Positions 1 through 6,087 of a stretch of 12,589 nt of DNA are shown piece by piece. The stretch is taken from positions 1 to 12,589 of the forward strand of contig DQVH01000055.1 in the NCBI GenBank assembly GCA_015661855.1, in the 5' to 3' direction. Each line of letters starts with the position of its first letter. Position 1 is the stretch's first letter. Below the pieces are notes generated by a model. It worked only from the letters and a program-made list of their open reading frames with translations. It made no database searches and had not been told where the DNA came from. This stretch comes from Desulfurococcales archaeon (GTDB taxonomy: Archaea > Thermoproteota > Thermoprotei_A > CAZTBM01 > SZUA-1508). A program made the translations under genes and the position numbers.

Positions 1-67
1 TCTCCCTTTTAAAGCCGGAAAGCTGATAACTCGAGCCCACCGCCTTGGACCACTCGGCCACCCCGGC
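1..67 (-). tRNA. tRNA-Ser(CGA), 5' exon and start of an intron; cut by window edge
   Basis: Read on the minus strand from 67, the acceptor strand GCCGGGG (67-61) is followed by TG, a D arm starting GCCGAG, an anticodon-stem strand GTGGG (40-36) and the loop start CT-CGA-G. The anticodon CGA lies at 33-31. The matching 3' stem strand CCCAC does not follow. Instead the sequence continues TTATCAGC from 29, so an intron begins after the base next to the anticodon (canonical 37/38 position), the usual place for archaeal bulge-helix-bulge introns. The rest of the intron, the anticodon 3' stem, variable arm and T arm lie beyond base 1. The Ser identity rests on the anticodon and the class II-like D arm. 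A Leu tRNA is less likely because the loop does not give a Leu anticodon. Confidence 0.85.
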
Positions 68-93
68 TCCTCAATATGATATGTATTATCCCG

Positions 94-103
94 TATTTTA
101 TTT
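94..103 (-). promoter_or_regulatory. TATA-like box of the tRNA-Ser gene
   Basis: On the minus strand this reads AAATAAAATA, centred about 31 bases before the first tRNA base. That fits an archaeal promoter with transcription starting a few bases upstream of the mature 5' end. The box contains the TAA stop codon of the upstream DUF99 gene (98-100), so the promoter is embedded in that gene's end. The call rests on composition and spacing only. Confidence 0.45.
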
Positions 104-730
104 CTTTTCATCCGACATTAGTAGTTGAAAGTATACTCTTGCAATAGCTGATGCTATAGCTTTTGCTTCCCTTAGAGGTTCAGGTATTCCTCCAGTTAAT
201 TGGGTTTTACTAATTATACTCTTTGCTTCAAACTCATTCAACCCTACCACTCTAATGTAGAGTTTACCATATTTACATACTTCTATGAGTTTACTAGCTC
301 TACTACTAAATCTCTCTATAATCCCATATCTCTCCATCCAATCTGGAAAGTTCTTTATTAATGCCTCTTTAACCTTATCATTATCTGGTTTATCCTTAGA
401 TACCACTATTACTGGTATATTGTACTCCTTATGTATTATTAACGGATCTATAATATTAAATCCAGCAAATGTTATACCCCCTAAGAGGACTATTGGTCTT
501 TTACGCTCTCTATCTATTACTTCCCTTAATATCTCCATAGCCTTTTTAGTGGCATCTAATCCATCTATACTTATTAACGTCATTTTGAAATACTTTGGCT
601 TACTATTCTCAAACACTACGGATACAAGTAGAGTCTTATACTTAGACTTGTAACCCTTGGTTTGAGGTGGAAAGTAGCCATCTTCAAAAGCTACTATTAA
701 GTGTTTATCTAGTGGGTAATTGACCTCCAA
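98..730 (-). CDS. DUF99 (UPF0215) family protein, endonuclease V-related fold
   Basis: This 210-residue protein matches the archaeal DUF99 family in order: an N-terminal strand ending FEDGYFP (15-21), the IDGLDAT motif (55-61), the signature GITFAGFN (85-92) followed by IIDP, and a strand NIPVIVV (104-110). The family is distantly related to endonuclease V, and its biochemical role is not established. Most members, as I recall them, have Asp before GITFAGFN, matching a metal-binding residue of endonuclease V; here that position is Gly84. The start is a TTG at 730. No other ATG, GTG or TTG follows in frame before the conserved FEDGYF. A GGAGGT lies inside codons 2-3 and cannot serve this start, so the start is not fully settled. 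The gene overlaps the 3' end of cdc6 by 22 bases (709-730), which suggests co-transcription and translational coupling. Confidence 0.88.
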   Translation of the reverse strand: MEVNYPLDKHLIVAFEDGYFPPQTKGYKSKYKTLLVSVVFENSKPKYFKMTLISIDGLDATKKAMEILREVIDRERKRPIVLLGGITFAGFNIIDPLIIHKEYNIPVIVVSKDKPDNDKVKEALIKNFPDWMERYGIIERFSSRASKLIEVCKYGKLYIRVVGLNEFEAKSIISKTQLTGGIPEPLREAKAIASAIARVYFQLLMSDEKK

Positions 731-1896
731 TCTTTTAAAGCCTCAACTAATATCTTTCTATCGACATTTATTTTTACTACTCTTGTTCTTCCGTATCTAC
801 CTCGACTTACAATTTCAGCTGAGATAAGTCCTAATGTGTCCAGTTGGCTAATTATATCACTTATTCTTCTCTGTGTAAGACAACTTACACCAATAACTTT
901 GCATAAATTTGTATATACACTGTATATATGTCCTGTCGTTATGGGTTTTACATTCTTCTCTTCAAGAAGTAAAATTGCATGTAATACTATCTTAGCTTGT
1001 AGTGGTAGAGATTTTACAACTTCCAATGTAGTGTTTTTCTCAATTTCACTATAAGCCTTCTTTACATGTTCACATGTAACCTTATCTGAATTTTCTCTCT
1101 CAGCGATCTCACCTGCTACTCTTAATAAATCTAAGGCTCTCCTAGCATCACCATGCTCTTTAGCAGCTAAGGCTGCACAAAGTGGTATAACATCCTCCTC
1201 TAACACACCATCATTAAAAGCCTCTTTAGCTCTAAACAGTAGTATATCCCTAAGCTCTAGGGCATTGTATGGTGGGAATATTATCTCTTCTTCACCTAAA
1301 CTACTTCTAACTCGAGGATCTAGTATCTCAAGAAGTTTTACATCGTTAGTTATACAGATAAGTGACACCTTTACCTCAATACCTTCCTCGTTAACACGTA
1401 GTAGTTTATAAAGTATATCGTCACCTTTCCTCTTAATAAGAGAGTCGAGTTCATCAAGGACAATTATGAATACTCCCTTATACTCATTTAACCCTCTAAG
1501 AATACGTCTATAAACTTCAGCTATAGAAAGGCCTGTAAAGGGTACACGTATACCTAATGCTTCAGCAATATCAGCTAGTACTCTATATGGTGTATCACTC
1601 TGTCTACAATTAATATAAGCATATTTAACTGCAACATTTAGCTCTCTAGCCTTAAGAGTAAGCCTTCTAAGTACAAACTTTGTTACAGCGGTCTTACCTG
1701 TACCGGTGAGTCCATATATAAAAACGTTACCTGGCTTTGAACCTTTAAGAGCATGTGCTAGTATTCCGCCTAATCGTCGTATCTGACTCTCTCTATGAGG
1801 TAAAACTTCCGGTATGTAGTCTGGAGATAGAGCATCTCTATTCTTAAAAATTTTCGACCTCAATACGCTTAAAAATACATCATCAATATACTCCAT
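709..1896 (-). CDS. cdc6: Orc1/Cdc6 family replication initiator (AAA+ ATPase)
   Basis: This protein binds origin DNA and helps load the MCM helicase. From the chosen start it has 395 residues: an N-terminal segment with the family-typical FKNRDALSPDYIPEVLPHR, Walker A GLTGTGKT (62-69), Walker B VLDELDSL (146-153, D148/E149), sensor 1 Asn184 in CITND, sensor 2 GDARRAL with Arg252, then a C-terminal winged helix (about 295-375, putative recognition helix near QRRISDII). I chose ATG 1896 because a GGTG (1904-1901) sits four bases upstream and the family N-terminus aligns from here. An in-frame ATG at 1914 would add six residues (MLMWCT). All ATPase motifs are intact. The DUF99 gene overlaps its end. 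The upstream spacer carries a TATA-like box and a doubled palindrome. Archaea often have several paralogues, so Orc1 versus Cdc6-2 cannot be decided here. Confidence 0.96.
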   Translation of the reverse strand: MEYIDDVFLSVLRSKIFKNRDALSPDYIPEVLPHRESQIRRLGGILAHALKGSKPGNVFIYGLTGTGKTAVTKFVLRRLTLKARELNVAVKYAYINCRQSDTPYRVLADIAEALGIRVPFTGLSIAEVYRRILRGLNEYKGVFIIVLDELDSLIKRKGDDILYKLLRVNEEGIEVKVSLICITNDVKLLEILDPRVRSSLGEEEIIFPPYNALELRDILLFRAKEAFNDGVLEEDVIPLCAALAAKEHGDARRALDLLRVAGEIAERENSDKVTCEHVKKAYSEIEKNTTLEVVKSLPLQAKIVLHAILLLEEKNVKPITTGHIYSVYTNLCKVIGVSCLTQRRISDIISQLDTLGLISAEIVSRGRYGRTRVVKINVDRKILVEALKDWRSITH

Positions 1897-1943
1897 AGTA
1901 CACCACATGAGCATAAAACCTTACACTACTAAGCAAAACTATA

Positions 1944-1952
1944 CAATTAAAC
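1944..1952 (-). promoter_or_regulatory. TATA-like box, candidate cdc6 promoter
   Basis: On the minus strand this reads GTTTAATTG. It would place the transcript start near 1922, giving a short leader that contains the GGTG before ATG 1896. A second AT box, CTTAAAC (1963-1957), could serve instead. This is composition and spacing evidence only. Confidence 0.3.
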
Positions 1953-1986
1953 CCTTGTTTAAGTGTATCCTATAATACAGAGCTAG

Positions 1987-2008
1987 ATATACTGTATATA
2001 CCGTATAT
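1987..2008. repeat. Two overlapping palindromes ATATAC-N-GTATAT
   Basis: ATATAC-T-GTATAT (1987-1999) and ATATAC-C-GTATAT (1996-2008) are perfect 6+6 palindromes overlapping by four bases, with centres nine bases apart (about one helical turn). They sit about 35-60 bases upstream of the candidate cdc6 TATA boxes. This layout suits cooperative binding of two dimers of a regulator or of an initiator protein. A related palindrome TATATAC-ACT-GTATATA lies inside the cdc6 coding region at 912-928. The function is inferred. Confidence 0.5.
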
Positions 2009-2179
2009 TCTGAATTATAGCTTACAAGGCTAACTTGAGCACTACTATATCTAATAACACCATAATTTTTATCTGCAAAAGCTATGAGACTATTTTAGCA
2101 AAGTATAGTGTAATACTTAGGTAATTATTCTAAATAGATAAACGTAAAGTAGTAACGATAATCCAACGCCGATGCAAAA

Positions 2180-2187
2180 TTTTAAAA
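2180..2187 (+). promoter_or_regulatory. TATA box of tRNA-Arg
   Basis: TTTTAAAA, centred about 31 bases upstream of the tRNA first base (2215), after an A-rich BRE-like stretch. The spacing predicts transcription starting about five bases before the mature tRNA. Confidence 0.5.
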
Positions 2188-2214
2188 GTAAGAGAGCGTG
2201 AGGAATAGAGTAGA

Positions 2215-2292
2215 GGGCCCGTCGCCTAGCCAGGATAGGGCGCCGGCCTTCTAAGCCGGTGGTCCGGGGTTCGAATCCCCGCGGGCCCGCCA
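2215..2292 (+). tRNA. tRNA-Arg(TCT), no intron, CCA encoded
   Basis: A complete cloverleaf can be drawn. The acceptor GGGCCCG (2215-2221) pairs with CGGGCCC (2282-2288). The anticodon stem CCGGC/GCCGG encloses the loop CT-TCT-AA (anticodon 2250-2252). The T arm is CGGGG-TTCGAAT-CCCCG. The discriminator G2289 is followed by genomic CCA (2290-2292). Anticodon TCT reads AGA/AGG, the main Arg codons in AT-rich archaea. Confidence 0.97.
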
Positions 2293-2426
2293 ATCAGAAT
2301 TGTTAGGTAGTTACTACTACACTCCACAACATTTATTAACTGAGTAAACGTTTAACTCTATTGACAGCCATCAGTAATGCTATTTATGTAAATACAAGCC
2401 TTAGTAGCTCATTAACTGACATAACG

Positions 2427-2446
2427 AAAACCCTTAAAAACCCTTA
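2427..2446 (+). repeat. Tandem 10-bp repeat AAAACCCTTA x2 in the tRNA-Ala promoter
   Basis: Two exact head-to-tail copies (2427-2436 and 2437-2446) overlap the TATA-like CTTAAAAA (2433-2440) of the following tRNA gene. The period is about one helical turn. It may present two BRE/TATA-like registers or be a chance duplication. Confidence 0.5.
2433..2440 (+). promoter_or_regulatory. TATA box of tRNA-Ala
   Basis: CTTAAAAA preceded by AACC, a BRE-like context. It predicts a transcript start near 2463, about 18 bases before the mature tRNA, so a short 5' leader would need RNase P removal. Confidence 0.4.
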
Positions 2447-2480
2447 CTACTAGTTTCAACATGACTGTGGAATACCTGGT

Positions 2481-2557
<77 letters not shown>

Positions 2558-2586
2558 CCCCCCACCAATAACCAATTAAACGTGTT

Positions 2587-2612
2587 AGTATAGTATATCA
2601 AACTGCTATACT
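2587..2612. repeat. Inverted repeat AGTATAG...CTATACT downstream of tRNA-Ala
   Basis: Perfect 7-base arms separated by 12 bases. It could form a weak AT-rich stem in a tRNA 3' trailer. No T-run follows directly, so it is not called a terminator. Confidence 0.4.
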
Positions 2613-2700
2613 GTTCCTCATATATAGAGTTTAATGTAATCTTTCTGATACCGGATCACTTGTATATAGTTAAAAGTGGAGGATGATAAACAGGTAAATG

Positions 2701-2708
2701 TATAAATT
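2701..2708 (+). promoter_or_regulatory. Orphan TATA-like box
   Basis: TATAAATT lies in a gene-free spacer and would start a transcript near 2732, about 12 bases before the hairpin at 2744-2780. No coding region follows on this strand. Confidence 0.3.
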
Positions 2709-2743
2709 TAAAGCAATTATATTACCCTCCATAGTATGTTTAA

Positions 2744-2780
2744 GGAGATCTCAGATCCTAAGAAGTCAAGGATGGTCTCT
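2744..2780 (+). ncRNA. Candidate small structured RNA (bulged hairpin)
   Basis: GGAGATC (2744-2750) pairs with GGTCTCT (2774-2780), including two G-U pairs. After a four-base bulge TCAG (2751-2754), ATCCT (2755-2759) pairs with AGGAT (2769-2773), closing a nine-base loop. That is 12 pairs in 37 bases inside an otherwise AT-rich spacer, with a TATA-like box at the right distance and T-rich tracts after it. It lacks clear C/D boxes, and no convincing ACA box or K-turn was seen, so it fits no class I recognise. It may be a chance hairpin. Confidence 0.25.
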
Positions 2781-2974
2781 ATAAGTATATAAATTACCCT
2801 TTAGTCCTAAACGTTTTCCTATTTCTGGACATAATATTTTTTGGATTACATTGCTGTACACTATTTTTATACGCTAAATTACTAATTGTATAGTACTATA
2901 TTGTTTACTTGGATAATATGCTATATTTTACTTCAAACCCTTCTTGTAATCAATAACTTTTATTCTTAATAGTT

Positions 2975-3163
2975 TTACACTATTCTTACCTTATTTACTT
3001 TCTTATTCTGCCATGAATACCTTCTTATCCTTTTAGATCTACCAAATCCGCATGCTGCACAGTATCCTTTAGCTACATTGAATGAGTGTCTTCCACATCT
3101 TCTACATCTGATATGTGTCTTACTTCTACCATGTTTACCAAATGATGTAGTGCCTTTAACCAT
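2975..3163 (-). CDS. rpl37e: Large-subunit ribosomal protein eL37
   Basis: Small basic zinc-ribbon protein of the large ribosomal subunit. It has 62 residues from ATG 3163. Zinc ligands C20, C23, C35 and C38 form the family pattern CxxC-x11-CxxC, preceded by GTTSFGKH and followed by the basic RSKRIRRYSW region. ATG 3163 is chosen because GGGTGA (3174-3169) lies five bases upstream; a GTG at 3172 would add three residues. It follows the LSm gene with a 14-base gap. LSm-eL37 is a common archaeal gene pair and was almost certainly transcribed together here. The length is normal and nothing is missing. Confidence 0.97.
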   Translation of the reverse strand: MVKGTTSFGKHGRSKTHIRCRRCGRHSFNVAKGYCAACGFGRSKRIRRYSWQNKKVNKVRIV

Positions 3164-3177
3164 AGGCTTCACCCTTC

Positions 3178-3402
3178 TTATTCAGCTGGTGAAATAAGGA
3201 CAACATTATCTCCTCGAATAACTATTGTTCCTAGTTTTCTTGTATTTCCATCCTCTTTTATCTCCTCTGCATCTTCAAGTACGAGATTTAAATGTTGATC
3301 GTAGCTTTTCAGTTTACCTCTAACCTCACGTCCACCCTTAAGCTTAACTAAGACAACAATACCAATAGAGTCGCTTAGCAACTTTCTAGTTATCTCGTCC
3401 AT
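3178..3402 (-). CDS. Sm-like archaeal protein (LSm)
   Basis: RNA-binding protein expected to form a heptameric ring that binds U-rich single-stranded RNA. It has 74 residues from ATG 3402. Sm1 motif: about residues 15-46, with the D-x-H-x-N RNA-contact pattern (D35, H37, N39). Sm2 motif: VIRGDNVVLIS (61-71). AGGTGG (3416-3411) lies eight bases upstream of ATG 3402 and includes the alternative GTG start at 3414, which would add MDYL. The SD placement favours 3402. It is first in the LSm-eL37 operon, divergent from the PUA gene with a shared TATA region at 3473-3480. Confidence 0.96.
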   Translation of the reverse strand: MDEITRKLLSDSIGIVVLVKLKGGREVRGKLKSYDQHLNLVLEDAEEIKEDGNTRKLGTIVIRGDNVVLISPAE

Positions 3403-3472
3403 TAGGTAATCCACCTAGTATTTCCTGAATAGTTTACCTAAGCTCTGCTAAAGGACTTTAGTGAGAATGGGA

Positions 3473-3480
3473 TATATAAA
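3473..3480. promoter_or_regulatory. TATA box shared by the divergent LSm-eL37 operon and PUA gene
   Basis: TATATAAA on plus, TTTATATA on minus. On the plus strand it predicts a transcript start near 3503, so ATG 3509 (or GTG 3506) would be essentially leaderless. On the minus strand it predicts a start near 3450, giving LSm a leader of about 47 bases that includes its SD. No other equally good box is seen in the 106-base divergent gap. Confidence 0.5.
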
Positions 3481-3508
3481 TGTATCTTCAGTACACTACA
3501 CTAGGGTG

Positions 3509-4028
3509 ATGAATCTTAAGTAGAATTCAAAGACACTATATATCCAAGAAGGAGATTAAGAAATTAAAACAGATATTATTAAAGGTTAATGCCAATTTCG
3601 CTAATAACCTCGATATGAGTAAGGGTAGTGTAGAGCTAGCAGTAGCAGATAACATACAGATTTACGTAGTTAATGGGACACCAACACTTATTATAAAAGG
3701 GGATCTCCTATATCCAGCTTTAACTGTACTATACAAGAAGCCTAAACTAATTAACTATTTTAAAACAGTGATTGTTGATGAAGGAGCTGTACCACACATC
3801 GTTAATGGAGCGGACGTAATGGTTCCAGGTATTCTCGAGTATAGTAGGGATATAGTGGAAGGCGATATAGTGATAGTTTTGGATAGAAAGCGAAGACCAA
3901 TATGTATTGGTTTAGCATTGATGGACAGTAATACTATAGGGTCCTCTAGTAGAGGGAGGGCAATAAAGAATATACATCACATTTACGATAGAGTGTGGGA
4001 TTTATGTATAAAGCTTATGTCAAGCTAG
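3509..4028 (+). CDS. PUA-domain RNA-binding protein (MCT-1-like); N-terminus requires a +1 frame change
   Basis: The uninterrupted frame from ATG 3615 gives 137 residues with a clear archaeal PUA domain: TVIVDEGAVPHIVNGADVMVPGI (51-73), GDIVIVLD, GIALxD-like GLALMDS and the GRAIKNIHHIYDRVW tail. The same frame stays open upstream to 3513 and encodes SRIQRHYISKKE plus a basic helix, which is how MCT-1-like archaeal proteins begin, yet it has no ATG, GTG or TTG there. ATG 3509 sits where the TATA box predicts transcription to start, but its frame stops at TAG 3521 after four codons. A +1 shift at CTT-A (3515-3518) would join them into a 172-residue protein. If conventional starts are required, the product is 3615-4028 with a truncated N-terminal domain and no SD. 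Its stop overlaps the aCPSF1 3' end by nine bases. Confidence 0.8.
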
Positions 4029-5927
4029 CCTTATACTGTCTAATATGTGTGGAGTATAAACTTCTATAGCAAACCTTCTACGTATGGCATTTGCTAATGC
4101 TAATATTTTACTTCTCTCACCGTGATTAAGTATTATCCTCTGAGGTTTAGGTGTCATTCTCTGTAAAAATCTTAACAGTTGTCTTCTATCTGAATGTCCG
4201 GAGAATCCTTCAACACTATGCACCTCCATATTAATCTTTATGACTTCAAGTCTACCATCCTTATCTATATAGGATATTTCCCTAGCTCCATCCTTAATTT
4301 TTCTACCTAATGTTCCCTCTACTTGGTAACTTACGAATATTAGAGTGTTCTTTGGATCTGGAGCTAATAGTCTTAAGTAGTCTACTGCTGGCCCACCAGT
4401 TAACATACCTGATGTAGCCATTATTATCAATGGCTCATCGTATTCGACAATGTCTGTTCTAGTTTCCCTACTTTCAACTATATACACGTAGTCTGCTGTA
4501 AATGGGTTTTCATCACGATATATTCTCTCCCTAAGTTTATCTGAAAGTAGTTCTGGATATGTTGTATGAATAGCTGTTGCTTCATCAATCATACCCTCAA
4601 TGTATATTGGTATCTTTGGCAACTTACCGGATTCCATAGCATCAATAAGTACTAATAGTATTTCCTGACCTCTTCCTACAGCAAATACTGGTATTAGAAC
4701 TTTACCTCCACGTTCAGCAGTTCTCTTAACTAAGCTTATTAATTGTCGTTCAGCCTCCTCTCTTGGAGGTAACTCTTCATCTCCATAAGTACTCTCCATA
4801 ATTAATGTTTCAACCCTAGGAAATCTATCATTAGCTTTCTCAAGCAACCTTGTATTCTCATATTTAAAGTCACTTGTGTAAATTATATTATGTAAACCCT
4901 CCCCTATATGTAGGTGTGCCATTGCAGAACCTAATATGTGCCCAGCATTGTATAGAGTTAATCTAATATCTGGAGCTATATCTGTAACCTCCTCGTAATC
5001 TAATGGTATTACATGTGATATCAGCTTTTTAACCTCCTTTTGTGTATACGGTAGTACTTTACCCTCCCTTCTAGATATTTCTAGAAAGTCTAGCTGTAGT
5101 AGTATCATTAAATCTCTTGTAGCTTTAGTTGTATATACTGGACCATTATAGCCGTACTTAAATAGGTATGGTAGAAATCCACAGTGATCTAAATGTGCAT
5201 GAGTTATTACTACCGCATCTAACTCTTCAATTACGAATTCTGGTATATCTAATCTGGGATACGCATTAATAGGTGATGTAGCACCAGCGTTAATACCTAG
5301 ATCTAATAGTACCTTACTTTCAGCTGTTTCAACAAGTATTGCTGACCTTCCTACCTCCATAAACCCTCCTAGTGCCGTTATTCTTACATAGTTTGACTTG
5401 AATATTACAGGTCTATGAATTCTCTGACCTATATCTCTTAAAACCCTTACTCTATAGGGGCTTTCCTCTACTAAGTGGTGTAAAATTTGTGGTATAAACT
5501 TAGACTCTATGGGTGGTGCTCTTTCAACTACTGGTCTCCAACCAGTTTTAATTAGTAGTGTTCTTAGTAGAGTACCACCCTTCCCTATAACTAATCCAGG
5601 CTTCTTAGCTTTAATTATCATTTCACCTAGAGCATCATCAAATATTATCTCCTTTATTCCTGCTTCGGGAGGAACCATTTCAGTAACTATCTTTTTAGCT
5701 CTCTCCTTATCCTTTCTTATGCTAGGGTCAGTTCTAATAACAATCCTTTTCTTTATAGTTTTAGCTATTCTTTTAACTATCTCTGGCTTTTCAAGAACTA
5801 CTGCTGGATTTCTTACATAAATTGATATCTCAGGGCCTTCAAACTCTACTCTAACAACTGTAGCTTCAGGTGGCATTTGCTTAATAATGGTATTCCTAAT
5901 AAGCTCTAATATATTACCATGATGCAA
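4020..5927 (-). CDS. aCPSF1 (FttA): KH-domain metallo-beta-lactamase/beta-CASP ribonuclease, transcription termination factor
   Basis: Archaeal homologue of the cleavage and polyadenylation endonuclease CPSF73; it acts in RNA 3'-end formation and factor-dependent transcription termination. The 635 residues match the full-length family. Two KH-type domains come first (about 1-70 and 75-145, with GKGG at 115-118). The metallo-beta-lactamase core has HAHLDH (243-248), H330 in NAGHILGSA and D353 in TSDFKYE. The beta-CASP part has E378 in MESTYG, the FAVGRGQE segment (415-422), SGMLTGGP (506-513), H578 in GFSGHSD and H602 in NHGE. The start is TTG 5927 with GGAGG about 12 bases upstream, a long spacing. 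A TATA-like CTTAAAAC near 5955 would instead start transcription at about the TTG. It follows psmB after a 160-base spacer, a known archaeal neighbourhood. All catalytic residues are present. Confidence 0.97.
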   Translation of the reverse strand: MHHGNILELIRNTIIKQMPPEATVVRVEFEGPEISIYVRNPAVVLEKPEIVKRIAKTIKKRIVIRTDPSIRKDKERAKKIVTEMVPPEAGIKEIIFDDALGEMIIKAKKPGLVIGKGGTLLRTLLIKTGWRPVVERAPPIESKFIPQILHHLVEESPYRVRVLRDIGQRIHRPVIFKSNYVRITALGGFMEVGRSAILVETAESKVLLDLGINAGATSPINAYPRLDIPEFVIEELDAVVITHAHLDHCGFLPYLFKYGYNGPVYTTKATRDLMILLQLDFLEISRREGKVLPYTQKEVKKLISHVIPLDYEEVTDIAPDIRLTLYNAGHILGSAMAHLHIGEGLHNIIYTSDFKYENTRLLEKANDRFPRVETLIMESTYGDEELPPREEAERQLISLVKRTAERGGKVLIPVFAVGRGQEILLVLIDAMESGKLPKIPIYIEGMIDEATAIHTTYPELLSDKLRERIYRDENPFTADYVYIVESRETRTDIVEYDEPLIIMATSGMLTGGPAVDYLRLLAPDPKNTLIFVSYQVEGTLGRKIKDGAREISYIDKDGRLEVIKINMEVHSVEGFSGHSDRRQLLRFLQRMTPKPQRIILNHGERSKILALANAIRRRFAIEVYTPHILDSIRLA

Positions 5928-6087
5928 GCTTTGTACTAACCTCCAGAAGTTTTAAGTGTTAATATTCAATTATAACTATCACAGAACCTCATTACCAACT
6001 ATTAGCTTTATACACTTCCCATTCTAAATTAGAGTTTGTATTGGCTATTTTAATTTTTCTACCTATGCTAATTTTTAAGCGTCCATG

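Larger units (their letters stand above)
1897..2214. other. AT-rich spacer upstream of cdc6 and tRNA-Arg
   Basis: No coding frame of useful length is visible. The spacer holds the cdc6 promoter candidates, a doubled palindrome (1987-2008), a small inverted repeat AAGTAT/ATACTT (2101-2106 and 2113-2118) and the tRNA-Arg promoter. Archaeal origins often lie beside cdc6 genes, so this is the natural origin candidate. However, I found no ORB or mini-ORB element (TTCCANTGGAA core) and no G-string here, so an origin is not supported by motifs. Confidence 0.4.
2558..2974. other. Gene-free spacer between tRNA-Ala and eL37
   Basis: No credible coding frame is seen on either strand. Contents: an inverted repeat AGTATAG/CTATACT (2587-2593, 2606-2612) just after the tRNA; a TATA-like box (2701-2708); a stable-looking hairpin (2744-2780); and T-rich stretches near 2812-2825 and 2836-2841 that could end a short plus-strand transcript. 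The 3' end of the LSm-eL37 transcript enters from the other side. Confidence 0.4.

Noticed and set aside
285..653. 122-residue hydrophobic plus-strand frame opposite the DUF99 gene
   Set aside because: Leu/Ile/Ser-rich antisense translation that mimics a membrane protein; the minus-strand family match is clear.
2683..2690. GATGATA, a C-box-like motif
   Set aside because: No CTGA follows within about 80 bases, and it lies upstream of the TATA-like box at 2701.
3506..3512. GTGATGA, an exact box C motif of C/D small RNAs
   Set aside because: No CTGA box D follows within a normal distance, and the bases coincide with the predicted transcript start and start codons of the PUA gene.
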